NCBI GenBank assembly: GCA_037975125.1
Contig: CM075851.1
Span: 74,379,487-74,443,486 of the forward strand
Reading direction: 5' to 3'
Origin: Latrodectus hesperus
Taxonomy: Eukaryota; Arthropoda; Arachnida; Araneae; Theridiidae
DNA length: 64,000 nucleotides
Shown: positions 1 through 23,033 of the stretch, piece by piece
Layout: each line of letters opens with the position of its first letter
Numbering within the stretch: position 1 is the stretch's first letter
Notes under the pieces: generated by a model
What the model was told of the DNA's origin: nothing
What the model saw: the letters and a program-made list of their open reading frames with translations, nothing else
Database searches by the model: none
Translations under genes and position numbers: made by a program

Positions 1-363
1 TTTTTGTCTGCCAAAACAGCACCTGAAAACGTATTGTTAAGGGCGCAGTAGTCTGGTTGGGAGAAACTTTATTTTCATGATCGGAAGGTAATGAATTTGT
101 TACTTGACTCAACAGAATATCATTGAGTTCATTCATGGCAACTGGGGCGCGTAAAATATGTCACGATCGCAATGTTCTTACGTTGGTGTCGTAAGGCTAG
201 GAGAAAAAGGTACCACCTCAGATGTCCATCTTTCGCTTGACGTGGCTCAAAAAATTGTGAAGTAATTGGCTCTATCTAGTGGCTTTTCAATAGACAGAAA
301 TAGACTATCAGAGACGTGTAACAAACAGACAAAAACGCATTGCAAGCAAAATATTTTTTATAA
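1..363. other. intergenic, nothing recognised
   Basis: No open frame of useful length, repeat or RNA gene stands out here. There is a scatter of CpG dinucleotides (for example around 150-190) higher than in the neighbouring AT-rich DNA, but I cannot tie it to a gene. Confidence 0.4.
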
Positions 364-371
364 AAAGGTTA

Positions 372-617
372 GGCACATGTGTCGTATAATCCATGATTCC
401 AAATTCTGAATTTTTTTGCGATGAAGAAATGTTGCCAATATGACGTATCGTGACGTGTGCGATGACGTAAATTCTAGGGTTACCAAAGTAGAGATTTCTG
501 CATAATTCTTAAAGGTCTCCATATGTATGACGTAATAAAAACGAGGTTGCCAGATACATAAGAAAATCCGCCAAAAAATTCAGAATTTGGCATCATGAAT
601 TATACGGCACCTGTGCC
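372..617. mobile_element. MITE with about 49-bp terminal inverted repeats and 8-bp TSD
   Basis: The segment starts GGCACATGTGTCGTATAAT and ends in its near reverse complement. The two arms (372-420 and 569-617) pair over about 49 bp with roughly five mismatches. Immediately outside lie identical 8-bp direct repeats AAAGGTTA at 364-371 and 618-625, the expected footprint of transposase-mediated insertion. The 148-bp interior has no coding frame worth naming; a 62-codon frame that begins in the right arm at 595 runs out into flanking DNA and is not a gene. An 8-bp duplication fits hAT, P or Merlin superfamilies; the GG-start of the TIR leans to Merlin, but this is only a suggestion. It is a non-autonomous element. 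Confidence 0.8.
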
Positions 618-675
618 AAAGGTTATATTTTCTGTTTTATTCCTTCATTTATTGATTAGCTATTTTGGGTATTTT

Positions 676-850
676 ACGTGGCCTATACTTTGGGTCCCCC
701 TCAGTTTCTCGCCAATTTGGGGTCATGTTGTTAACGGTGTTGTTTTATTTTTCGCTTTTGTTTTGGTAAATCGATTTGGATAGCCCTACTTGAGAGTGCT
801 CCTCAGTTTACTGCCAATTTGGTACCATATTGTTATGCCAGTTTTTATAA
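676..850. repeat. diverged repeat, two adjacent copies
   Basis: A unit containing TTGAGAGTGCTCCTCAG and GCCAATTTGGTACCATATTG occurs at about 757-850. A more decayed copy of its second half (CCCCCTCAGTTTCTCGCCAA) lies at 690-735. A third copy is at 2012-2105. These look like fragments of one interspersed repeat of unknown class. Confidence 0.5.
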
Positions 851-2011
851 TTATTCAACTGGTATAGCAATATAGTGCCAAATTCATGCCACTATGTTTT
901 CAGCGCCATCTAGTTTCTTCAATCAACAGGAAAAAAATTGCAGAGAAACAAAATTACAGGAAAACAAAAAAAGAAGAAGAAAATCGCTAATTTTCACCAA
1001 GAGGTACCTTGAAGTATATTTTTTCCGTTATTTTATATCGTATTTTATTAATTAAATTGATTATACGCGTTTACAATAAAAAGAAATTTATGAAAATCAT
1101 TTATTATAAATGATGAGTATTTTGTTTGATAAGTTTTTAATCGTATGTATAATATGTGAGAAGATAAACTGAAAATTATGCCTTGCATAAGATTCAGTCC
1201 ATTTTTTTATCAACCACGATTTTCAGAATGAAATCACTGCATTCGAGAAAATTCGTGTTTTCAAATTTCCTTGTGCTGGAAAAAATAATCATTGTTTTCA
1301 CAAATATAGATATCAACTTTACAGATATAGAAATAAACTAACATTCCAGTCTTCCTCAAATAGTTTTGCTTTTAAAAATATTTATAAGTTTTCACTTTTT
1401 CATTATTAAGACTACAAACTTTAGTATTATTTATATAAAAATGAATTTACTAACAACAAAAATTTATTTATCATAAAATTTATATCATCTTTTATGTATA
1501 TATATATGCATTCAAATATACATATTCTGTTTAAAAATCTTACTCGAGTCATTTTTAAGCAATTTTATTGCTACAATAATTGACACATGGGATGATTATG
1601 TGAGATGCAATTACACTTTTTTATAGAGAAGAATGTTGCTTTCGTGAAACAAAGCGTTTTTATTGTTCATTTTTTTCATTTGAAAGACATCAGCATTAAA
1701 TACACCGATTTAAGCATTTAAGTAACTTCATTTTTTTCTTTCGATCTGTATAGAGAATTCTATATAGGAATACTGTATAGAGAATTCTGATTATAAAATG
1801 ATCCAACAAGAACAAAATGGTATTAGAAACATGCTATACAATTTATTTATTTTGCCCCAAAACCCAAAAAATCTCTTTATTCACAATTCGAATAGCGTTT
1901 ACTAATTATGAAAAAACATATTCGGTAATATCACAGTTTTCGGTCAAAAATTCAATTTTGAATTCCTCCCCCAAAGAATTCAATCTACGTCCATGATTCA
2001 TTGATTCGTAA
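851..2011. other. AT-rich intergenic, nothing recognised
   Basis: Long A/T runs and short low-complexity tracts with no coding frame, RNA gene or clear mobile element that I could support. The only duplication noticed is a short local one around 1750-1790 (AGAGAATTCT twice). Confidence 0.5.
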
Positions 2012-2105
2012 ATTTTTATTTTGGAAAGTCGATTTGAGCTGTCTTTACTTGAGGCTGCCTCTCCGTATATCCCAATTTGGCGCCATATTGCTATGCCAAA
2101 TTAGC
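2012..2105. repeat. third copy of the 757-850 repeat
   Basis: Shares with 757-850 the order GTCGATTTG / TACTTGAGGCTGC / CCAATTTGGCGCCATATTG / TATGCC, at roughly 75% identity by eye and in the same orientation. The class is unknown. Confidence 0.5.
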
Positions 2106-2874
2106 GTTTTCCAAACGTTTTCTTACAATCTTGAGTTAATTCAAGAATCATATGTTAGGCAATGACTATTTTAGTACAACATAGCAATGAAATTAGTAAG
2201 TCAAAAACTTCTTATTTAAAAGATAAATATGGATATATTTTTAGTGGCATAGCGTAAATATTCCGGAATTACTTTGCATAAAACCATGAGTGTCACATAC
2301 TCATCGTTTTTCTCAAATGTTCTTCTATTAATTATAAATAATTAAATAATTATGGACACGTAATTTTCAGTATTCCAATCATGGTTGATATATTTTATGA
2401 ATTTTTTATATTAATAGAAAGGTTGGTCCAGTAATTGACATTAAATTACGAAAAACAAAATAGTGCATGTCTATGTGGAATCTAAATGTAACTGTCACAT
2501 TAAAACAACAAGATATTTATGAGCGAAATGGTTCAAAAAATTAAAGTGCTCGAGATGTTAATCATATTATACCTACTTCTCCTTCCCTTAAAATAAATTT
2601 TAAAAGATACTAAGAAAAGTCATCTTATTGATATAATTATTCGAACTATTTCGACATTAAATGGTTAAGGCTTACTAAGCATAATTCCAAAGAAAAATGC
2701 TAAACAAACCTTACAGTACTAAAAACTTTTCTAATAATGGCATGCTATTTTTCTGAAAATTACTTATATATGTAAAAAAAATTATTAGATAAATACGAAG
2801 AAAACTAAAAAGTAAACTGTTATGTTTGAAGAATCACATCAACATAACAAAAATATATCTAAAAACTAACCAAC

Positions 2875-2921
2875 TCATCAATGGTTAGTTTTAAAACATA
2901 TTTAAAAACTAACCATCGATG
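2875..2921. repeat. imperfect inverted repeat (hairpin)
   Basis: The arms around ATGGTTAGTTTTAAA (2881-2895) and TTTAAAAACTAACCAT (2901-2916) are reverse complements with one extra A, extended by CATC/GATG on the outside. No function is apparent. Confidence 0.5.
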
Positions 2922-3004
2922 ATACAGTAACATATGAGTATTAATTTTTAATGAATTTTTATATTGTTTTATAAAAAAAAAGTATTTAGTAAAAAAACTA
3001 AATA

Positions 3005-3240
3005 GGGCTGCTGCGATCTGGACGGGAAAGGCGCCGCTTCCATTATCAGAAAGTAACGAGTTCGCCTCCCCAGTTAATTGAAGGTATGTCGTATTCACTA
3101 AAAAGGGCTTGTGCACGTTATTTAGGTTATGGTCACAATGTCCTCCAAGTAAGAAGAGATACGTATGAGATTGCTAGGTCAAGTATTATGGGTTTTCTGC
3201 TTGGTCCTGGCTTCTAGATTATGATCAGAGAATAAACACT
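3005..3240 (+). mobile_element. SINE-like repeat, family D copy 1
   Basis: This GC-richer block carries GAGTTCGCCTCCCC, a decayed pol III B-box, and is recognisably homologous in the opposite orientation to 50255-50505. Shared stretches include the complement of GGAGGACATTGTGACC and of CCAGGACCAAGCAGAAAAC. The orientation is taken from the B-box. The ends are not defined by a visible target duplication. Confidence 0.55.
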
Positions 3241-3743
3241 TATATTTTTACAATATTTAAAAATAGGAAACATTTCAACAAGAGTACATAAAAAAAATTG
3301 CATACTTCGTTTTTAAACAAGCCTGATGTCTTAGACTTTATGAAATTTCAATTTCCATTTTAAGATAAATAAATGAAAAAGCAATTGCAGTTTATTTAGA
3401 AATTTAAAAAACTCAAATACACAAGGATTTTGTAATCCAGTAAATTCATATTCATAAATCATAAAAGCAGGAAGTGTACTTTTTCTTAACAGATTGAGTT
3501 CTTTGAATTAGTTTAGTATGATCAATAAGCAATTTTTTTCTTGGAAGTCGATAAAATTAAGCAATATCAAATAAACGCGTTTGATTAAACAAAAAATGAA
3601 AAAACATGATTGCATTTAACCGAATTTCATAAAAAGAGCAGTTAATAAAAAAGTAGGGTTATATATTAGTATTTTTTAATTATTGTATTTCAAGCTTATC
3701 GAAAACCGAAACCAAATAATAATAACATTTGCTTTAGTAAAAT
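3241..3743. other. AT-rich intergenic, nothing recognised
   Basis: Non-coding AT-rich sequence between a SINE relic and the left end of a DNA transposon. No open frame or repeat could be supported. Confidence 0.45.
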
Positions 3744-3747
3744 ATGT

Positions 3748-6390
3748 GAGCCGTTTATTTTGAAAGTGGTTTAAGTCCATTTATCTCCAAATCGAGATAT
3801 TTTAGGGTTTGCGTTTCAATGAATTTAAAAATATACGCATAGGATACTAATGAGTCATACTTCTTAAGTGTATCTAAGGACGTTAAATTTATAGTTATTA
3901 AAATAGTGGCAATTATTAAGTGAATAATATGCGTTTTCTTATCAAGAATGGAGTTAAGCCATTTTCAAAATTAACAACCAGATTCATTTTAAAATTTGAA
4001 GATACCCAAGTCCATTCAACATAATTTAAGATGCTTCAAATTGAAAATAACAATACTGAAATTTTATATTTTACGTATGCTTAAAACACTTCGGAAACAT
4101 AATTTATGCGATTCATAACATTTTTAACTACATAACGTACAAAATTACAGACATAAATTTATTACAAAACAATTTACTATTCATCTACATTTTGTGCGTG
4201 TAGAAAGGATTTGAAGTAATTTTGATGTTCCTGTGGTATACTATATCGTAATAGGTCAATTATGTCCTTGAATTTTGCTGTTGTAATTTGTCTGATATTT
4301 TTATACAGTGGTGTCAGTACAATATTTTCGAACTTTCTTGGTCTACCCCGACGGGATAATAAATTCAGGACTTTAAAATTTTCATTCTCATTCATTGATA
4401 TCTTATAGAAAATTTTATGCGGTTCATTTTTGACACAAAACACTTCCTACCTATTTTTAACCAATTTATTGATTCTCCATCAGAATTCTCTACCCTTCTA
4501 AAAATTGTGTTTTCTTATAATTTTATTGACACAAAAAATCTTCTTGTCTCATTTCATTTACAATAAAACTATTGTCTTTCCGACACTTTTTAATTATCTT
4601 AGGGAACGAACAGTAAATTATTTTCTTAATGACATTTCTACCACGCCAAAATCTCTATCATTTGGTAAAAACGAATGTTCTGATATTAAAAATTTGTGAT
4701 CTATGATATCCACATTATTTTCCAAAGTTTGGACAATTTTTAATCACATTAAATCTACTTTCATGTTTCTATTTTGTACGGCGCACATGTCAGTATAAGC
4801 TATAATGTGCCTTTCACTTCTTGAATTTTTAACATGTTTTAGGATGCATGAAACAATTTCTTAAGCACCTCTGGCTGCAATAACTTCATCCCAAACGTAA
4901 ATGTAAGCATTATCGTTATGAAAATTGTGGATACCCAAATTTAGAACATATATATTGCGTTTGTAGTATGCTACTGAGGTAGTCAATTTGGGATATGCTT
5001 TTTGCAAGTCGAACGAGAAAGCAAAATAATAATCTGAATTGCGGGATACTTGCTCTTGTTTCAGTGAATTCCTAGCTGATTCTGCTAGTCTTAAATGAAC
5101 ATGGTGTTCTACTGTATTATTCTTTTCTTCATCATCATTCGAAGCTTTAATTTTGATGTTTAATAAGTCGTATTTTTGACATGTATCTTTGCGCGGTTGG
5201 TGGAAATGTAAATCAATTTTTTTAAAAAAATATTTTTCTGTAAATCCACTTATTAACGGCTTTTATTTTATTTTCCTCGCAATGAAACTCGTAGGAATTA
5301 AACATTTTTCTAAGAATTAGATCAGGATGTAGATATTAGGTTTATGAGATCTGTTATAACAGGATTGCAATTTAGGAAAATTTTTAATATGGTTTTAAAC
5401 GTGCTTTTTCCCTTCCTCAGATAATTTTCTTGGTGATCCAGCCATCATCCCACGTAAATCATTGCATACACTTGCAGAGTTTAATACTCGTTTTAAGCGT
5501 CCTTCACTCTAAAAGTATCCAAAAAGATTTTTTTACAGACGGGAACTTTTTCGTTTTTATAATTTAACAAATACCTAAAACTCCAACTTCTTAGCGACCT
5601 TTTCCGTTTGCTGGACGTCGTTTCGCAATTTTGCGCTCTACAGCTTCGTAAAGCAATACATTTTGTTTGTTAAAATCTCCCAAACCTCAAAAATATTCTT
5701 TCTTCTTCATCGTAATTTTTTGTGCAAGCATTCCGACCGCGAAATCTTTGTTTTCGAAAATTTTTTCCGATATAATATTTCCAGTTTGAGTACAATATCT
5801 TTTTCCTGAATTCCGTTTAATCTTTCGCACTTTTCGGATGTAGGATTCATCCATCTTTTCTCCGTTGTTATTCATATCTTCATCCCCTGAAGACAAACAT
5901 TGTTCTATAATTCTGTGTCTTTTCCGATTTTTTTTAAATCATTGGTTACTATTTCTTCGTCACTATCTGAACTTAATGATTTTGTTCTGTTCTTCCCTAT
6001 GGGTGAAATAATTTCTGAAATTTAATATTAAATTTTAAGTTTTGTATCAATTAAACGTACTGGTTATTAAACTAACGCAATTATCCAAAAATTGAAGTTA
6101 ACTTGTAAATACTAATTAATTAAAATTACCTTCATCACTGTTTCCCGACATTATCAATAGTAAATATCTTGATTTAAGTATAAATGGAATTAGGCCACTT
6201 TTTCAAACTACACAGTTCAATTATTCAACTAACTCTGAAAACTTATGTGTCAATAATTATCGTATTTGTGTGCTCGGAATATAAGCAACTTGAAATGCTG
6301 TACTGATAAATAACATGACGTTTTTCATGTAACCATGGTAACCGGAAAATTTGAAAAATGAGTTAGGGGCCACTTTTAAATAAACGGATC
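3748..6390 (-). mobile_element. 2.6-kb DNA transposon, possibly Sola-like, decayed
   Basis: The left end GAGCCGTTTATTTTGAAAGT and the right end (reverse complement GATCCGTTTATTTAAAAGT) form imperfect TIRs of about 22 bp. They are flanked by the 4-bp direct repeat ATGT (3744-3747 and 6391-6394). A motif close to AAATGGANTTANGCCACTTT occurs twice near each end (about 3765-3784, 3948-3970, 6184-6204, 6356-6378), a plausible transposase-binding array. The interior carries a broken - strand gene. A 4-bp TSD and a QNRN motif in the protein suggest the Sola superfamily, but I hold that only weakly. Confidence 0.65.
4177..6162 (-). pseudogene. broken transposase-like gene inside the 3748-6390 element
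   Basis: Reading the - strand from the ATG near 6160 (MSGNSDE, then a GTAATT that could be a donor), frames continue with an acidic/basic N-terminus (SSDSDEEIV, then MSSGDEDMNNNGEK at 5896). They go on to a central part with HQPRKDTCQKYD, RLAESARNSL, FSFDLQKAYPKLTTSVAYYK, VWDEVIAARGA and AYTDMCAVQNRNMK, and a C-terminal RRGRPRKFENI ... FKDIIDLLRYSIPQEHQNYF ending at 4177. In-frame stops (after VIAARGA; after NMKVDLM) and frameshifts show that it is dead. I recognise this architecture from transposon-borne proteins common in arthropod genomes, with D-rich segments suitable for a DDE nuclease. No catalytic role is assigned by alignment. Confidence 0.6.
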
Positions 6391-6570
6391 ATGTTATATT
6401 TATTGTATTTTGGGACTAAAAAATTGTTCAAGTAAATATATTCAGATTTTTTAAAATATAGTTTTTATGTTTCTTCTATATTTTCATATTTATTTTTTTC
6501 TTCCGTGCCAAAGCATTAGCTAGAAGGAAATTTAGCTTAGTTATTGAAATTTTTAATGTATTATTGTTGT

Positions 6571-6841
6571 CGTGTGCCAGCTTGGCTGGCAATATGGGGT
6601 GCGCTGCTCCACTTTTTCAACTGAACCATATTTTGTTGTGGAGTCCGACTTCTTCAGTACACACATGCCACTGGGACCCGCTTATACGGTAGGCAACCAT
6701 TTATAACACATTCATACACAGAAAGGACAAAGACAGGATAGATAGAGAGAGATAGTACATCCATGCCCAAACTGGGATTCGAACCCAGGACCTCCCTATC
6801 AGTAGTCAGGGTCTCTGACCACTAGATAGAGCGGTCGGCTA
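6571..6841 (-). mobile_element. tRNA-derived SINE, family A copy 1
   Basis: On the - strand the head carries an A-box-like TAGTGGTCAGAG and the B-box GGTTCGAATCCCAG, followed by TTTGGGCATGGATG. The 3' half contains GTACTGAAGAAGTCGGACTC and ends near GCCAGCCAAGCTGGCACACG. The 9-bp direct repeat TATTGTTGT flanks it (6562-6570 and 6842-6850). It is clearly related to the + strand copy at 42421-42688. Confidence 0.8.
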
Positions 6842-6850
6842 TATTGTTGT

Positions 6851-7930
6851 TAATAACGTAATAGAGAAATTTCCTTTCATCTTTATATTATTGATGGTTT
6901 ATTCAAACTCCACAATAATTAGAAGTACAGAATCATGTTTAACTTATATTTGTAAATAAATTTGTATTTGTATTGATAAATAGGCACTAGATTTACATTA
7001 TTACCCCTCATGCAATTTTAATTACTTTTTAAACATGCTCTGTTTATGTGTTTTGACGTTTACGCATTTATAAATATATTGATTTCAATATATTATGTAT
7101 TTTAGTCATATTTCTTATAATTGTTATAAATCATTTTTGCATTTTAATTTGTTTATGTTTTGTATATTGTGTATTCCTTCTATCCTATGAATAGATGTTT
7201 TAATGTGTGTATTGAAATTTAATATATAAATAAATTTTATAAAGCAGCTTTATGGCAATATGGATTACTATGGCGTCATACAAATTATAGTTTATTCTAC
7301 AAATTTCTTTTGGTTTGTGATAAAACGATTTAATTTCTTCTTGACATAAGCTAATAATTAAAATTAAACAAAAAATATGTTGAAAATTAATGAAAAAACA
7401 TTATAAATTACCAAAATAATATCTCGAACTGTAATAAGTATGCAGTGCAAAATATATTAAATACTGTATAAATTCCTTTTCATTGTACTAAAATTAATTT
7501 TAACAATGAAAACTAAATTAAATTTGATACAATTTTATTAAATTAAGTAATTTATAAAGCATCTTTAAAAAGTTTTAAAAAAATGACATCATATGTATAT
7601 GATAAAAGAAGATAATAAACAAAAAATATAAAGCACATTTTGGCTTATAAATGTATACAAGTGGAACAGCATATTTCCATTGTAAAGAATGCAGATGTGA
7701 AACTCTTAGTTTTTGCTAATAATTGGTTCTTGTGAGTGTGTGCAAATGTTGAACATTCGAAAATAGAAGAATGTAAAAACGCTTGCAGAAAAAAATCTAC
7801 TTTAAAATACCTCTGTTTATATAATTACATAATGAAGTTAGCGATCTTAAATGCTTTGTTAAAATGCTTTTGGGTAATTGTTATAAATTTGCCAAGAATT
7901 AACTAAATAACATTTGTTAATAAAGATTTT
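6851..7930. other. AT-rich intergenic, nothing recognised
   Basis: Over 1 kb of very AT-rich DNA with no coding frame, RNA gene or clear repeat. Confidence 0.5.
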
Positions 7931-7934
7931 TGTT

Positions 7935-8200
7935 AAAAGCTATGTCTTGCTCACCATAGTAGGATAGTTCTTTTCAGTGACAAAATCCCGGGTTCTATAA
8001 CAACCACTGCTGAACAAGGGAGAAGGACACTGCGCTTCTGCATTCTTCGAGTATGTCCCTCGAGGTGATTGCATGAGATTTTTGGAGGTTTCTCCCTTGC
8101 GACACATTATAAATGAAGTCTTCCCAGCAGGCAATTATGCAGTGGACATTAAAATGCTTTACAATAGTCTTAGACGATAGACTGACTTTTGCCATCAGTC
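7935..8200 (+). mobile_element. SINE-like repeat, family C copy 1
   Basis: Head with an A-box-like segment (CATAGTAGGATAG) and B-box-like CCCGGGTTCTATAAC, then CCACTGCTGAACAAGGGAGA, and a tail region with GCAGTGGACATTAAAATGCT. A more decayed copy with the same order of blocks lies at 15852-16095. Small open frames on the - strand here are shadows of the repeat. Confidence 0.6.
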
Positions 8201-8344
8201 GCCCTACGTACTTGTGATCGTATTCTTCCACAAATGAATTGTCAAAATTTATACATTTTTAATTTCTTGAACTATGAGTCTTATTCTTAAGTTATGACAT
8301 TTGTTGTATTGGCTTTTTTTATGTTGCGACTATTTTCGTGTGAC

Positions 8345-8418
<74 letters not shown>

Positions 8419-8425
8419 TACATAG
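8345..8425. repeat. (TA)n microsatellite
   Basis: About 80 bp of nearly pure TA dinucleotides with a few interruptions (AATA, TACA). Confidence 0.95.
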
Positions 8426-8559
8426 AAACAGATGCTAATGTCTCTCACACACTTAATGCAAGTAAAAGCGAGAATTTCTCAAAAATTTTTTTGTCTTATA
8501 ATACGTCGAACCCTCGATTTCGAACCTCACTTCTCTGCAACATAGTCCGCTGTGTCCAG

Positions 8560-8592
8560 ATGGACCTTGCGCCATAAAACCCAATTAACCAA
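8560..8592 (+). mobile_element. 33-bp micro-insertion of a retroposon 3' end
   Basis: A 33-bp insert containing GACCTTGCGCCATAAAACCC and ending AATTAACCAA sits between perfect 13-bp direct repeats CCGCTGTGTCCAG (8547-8559 and 8593-8605). The insert resembles the one at 11692-11739, also flanked by a target duplication. The AACCAA end matches the CCAA-type 3' tails of SINE family B here. It is best read as an extreme 5'-truncated LINE/SINE insertion. Confidence 0.7.
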
Positions 8593-8654
8593 CCGCTGTG
8601 TCCAGGAACGTGGTACTTCTCTCTGTAATGTATGAAGGTAGTTGCTTTTGTTTG

Positions 8655-8790
8655 TTTCTTGTTTAACGATCTTTTTTTGTACAAAAAGGCTAATTATACC
8701 AGGAACTACTGTTTAAAGTAAATTCCGATCAACTGCAAAACCAAGGTGAGTATCGAACCCACTAACTATTCAAGGTGCAATAGTGCATAT
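8655..8790 (-). mobile_element. SINE family B, decayed copy
   Basis: Contains the family B core in antisense: TTTAACGATC, AAGGCTAATTATACC, ACTGTTTAAAGTAAATTCCG, then CCAAGGTGAGTATCGAACCC, the complement of a decayed B-box. It is strongly diverged from the fresh copies at 44653 and 56233. Confidence 0.6.
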
Positions 8791-8799
8791 AATTTGGTG

Positions 8800-9660
8800 T
8801 GATTGTAATGTGTGTTGTATAAGCACGCTAAAAAATTTTTTCATTATCGACAAAACAATTTAAAAAGTTGTTTTAGAAACAGGAGAATTAAAATAATTGA
8901 GTTTGAAAATACGATGAACGAAGATCAAGATGTATTTTTACATTGGAATATTTTAAAAAAATAATCATAATTTAAACTATTGGTGCCTCGATTAATTAAA
9001 TTTATTTCATCAATAAGCTTATATTTTATTAAATCGAAACAGGCATTGATTAAGTGGGCTTAGTAATCATACAGGTTAAAATTTTAATAGCTGAACTCAG
9101 TAATTCAAAGTTTACATATAAAAAATCCTAAATTCTAAAAATTTCCTCACAGATTTTAAAGCTAAATTGGTTTAAAAAAATTAATGAATAACCTTAGAAA
9201 TAATGGAAAATCTTGGATTTGCATATACCTTAGTGTGTGAAGAGGTTTTAAAATATCTTGTATCTTGAAAACCAAACATAGTAAAAATTTTCTAATTACA
9301 ATCTATATATTTTCTTGTATACTTTTGCATGATCACAATTTATTTGGATATAATTAAATAAATAATGCGATAATTAAAATATTTTTTACTTTTAAAATAA
9401 CAGTTTAAACAAAAAATAACACACAAATCAAAATATTAAATTATGTGTTTTATTTTAGCTATTATTTATTTTATATAATTCGCAATAAAGTCAAAATAAT
9501 ATATTTAGCATTACATTTTCATTTCCTTTTTAAATAATACTGTTTAGCAAACAAATATTTGTGATATTTTTATAGGTTTCATGTATATAATGCAAAAAAA
9601 AAGTATGAGCTTTAAAAAAAGTACGTTTCTAAATCTTTCTCAATTCTGCAATAATCAGCT
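8800..9660. other. AT-rich intergenic upstream of HPRT
   Basis: No gene, RNA or mobile element could be supported; low-complexity AT-rich DNA. Confidence 0.5.
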
Positions 9661-10126
9661 TAATCATACCCACGTTGCTAAGACAACGTTTTGACGGGAG
9701 ACAAGCAAAAGTGTAACCACAACACTTTTTCCGCTTTGCGCCAAAGTAGTGCAGTCAAATTTCGCGCATTTAAGTAGCAGGGTGGCGTGGCTTGGGTTGG
9801 AGATTACTCGCTAATATCACGCAAAGCACAACAATCCCACAACACATCAGGTGCGTCTTACCTATGTGGAATTTAGTGATATGATGAAAGATATAAAGTA
9901 TTCCGACGCAGTAGCATCCCTTACGTAATTCCAACTCGGCTTATATATCGCACATACTTTATATTTTCTGTGAAATTCGTTGGCTGGCCGGAATCTCTTT
10001 AACGCACGGCAACTTTTACGTCAGCAACTTTTGCTCTGCGATAAACATTACCTCATTTGCTCGCAAATTCAACTGTTCTCTGGTGTGCCTAAGACCACAT
10101 TCCGACACATCATTTTTTCTCAGATT
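9661..10126 (+). promoter_or_regulatory. candidate HPRT promoter and 5' leader
   Basis: This island is clearly richer in G+C and CpG than its surroundings and ends at the HPRT start codon. It contains an inverted repeat ACGTTG-6 nt-CAACGT at 9672-9689, the palindrome TTACGTAA at 9921-9928 (bZIP-type site), and a TATA-like TTATATAT at 9941-9948. A start around 9970-9985 would leave a leader of about 150 nt. The positions of these motifs are seen; their use is inferred. Confidence 0.55.
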
Positions 10127-22387
<12,261 letters not shown>

Positions 22388-23033
22388 AACATTGTGATCT
22401 TTTTTTCTCCAAATCTTTTTTGTATTTTTATCTGCATTAGTATTTGTAGCAGTATTACGTCTTAGAGTATTTATCATAGCTTTTTATGTGTTCATATGTT
22501 CTGTCAAATCAATTTTTTTATACACATTTACATAATTGAACGTCATATATTTATTGTATGATATGTGGTGTGATAAAAATTGTTACTTTAGCCATTCTTC
22601 AAAATAAGCTTTATTTCTTTATATGTATGTAAATGTTTTATTTTTATATAATTTATTAAAAATACAATTTAGTATAAATATAGTTTATTTTTTCAACACA
22701 CTGACACTTACACAAAATATTCTGTATAAATATATTTTTTTTTTTGGAATGTAATAGACAATAACACTAGTATAGAATACAATGCGTGTAATACATATTC
22801 AAACCATTTTTAAAAAATGTGTTATAAAATAAAAAAAAAATAGTTACAACTTTAATCTCTCAATGACATCACAAATTTTTCTAAATTGAAAAATGAAACA
22901 ATTTTTAAGACATAAAAGAATTGATTCATATGAACCTACGTTAGAGGAACTGTAATACAATTGATAAAACTTTCTTCACATTACAAATGAAATATATCAC
23001 AATGTTTTCATTCAGATAAAAAAAAGAAATTGG
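22388..23033. terminator. shared 3'-end region of two convergent genes
   Basis: Only 646 bp lie between the two stop codons. For the - strand gene, AATAAA hexamers occur at 22684-22689, 22652-22657, 22637-22642 and 22610-22615. For HPRT on the + strand, a variant ATTAAA is at 22655-22660 and the first canonical AATAAA at 22828-22833. Using these signals the 3' UTRs would abut or overlap antisense. The hexamers are seen; their use is inferred. Confidence 0.55.

Noticed and set aside
595..783. 62-codon hydrophobic open frame, apparently a small membrane protein
   Set aside because: It begins inside the right arm of the MITE and runs through a repeated block; a chance frame in T-rich DNA.
4505..4699. 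+ strand 64-codon frame
   Set aside because: Antisense to the broken transposase gene inside the 3748-6390 element.
9980..10126. In-frame upstream extension of HPRT exon 1
   Set aside because: There is no ATG in the extension (it opens at TTG), and the ATG at 10127 gives the conserved nine-residue first exon.
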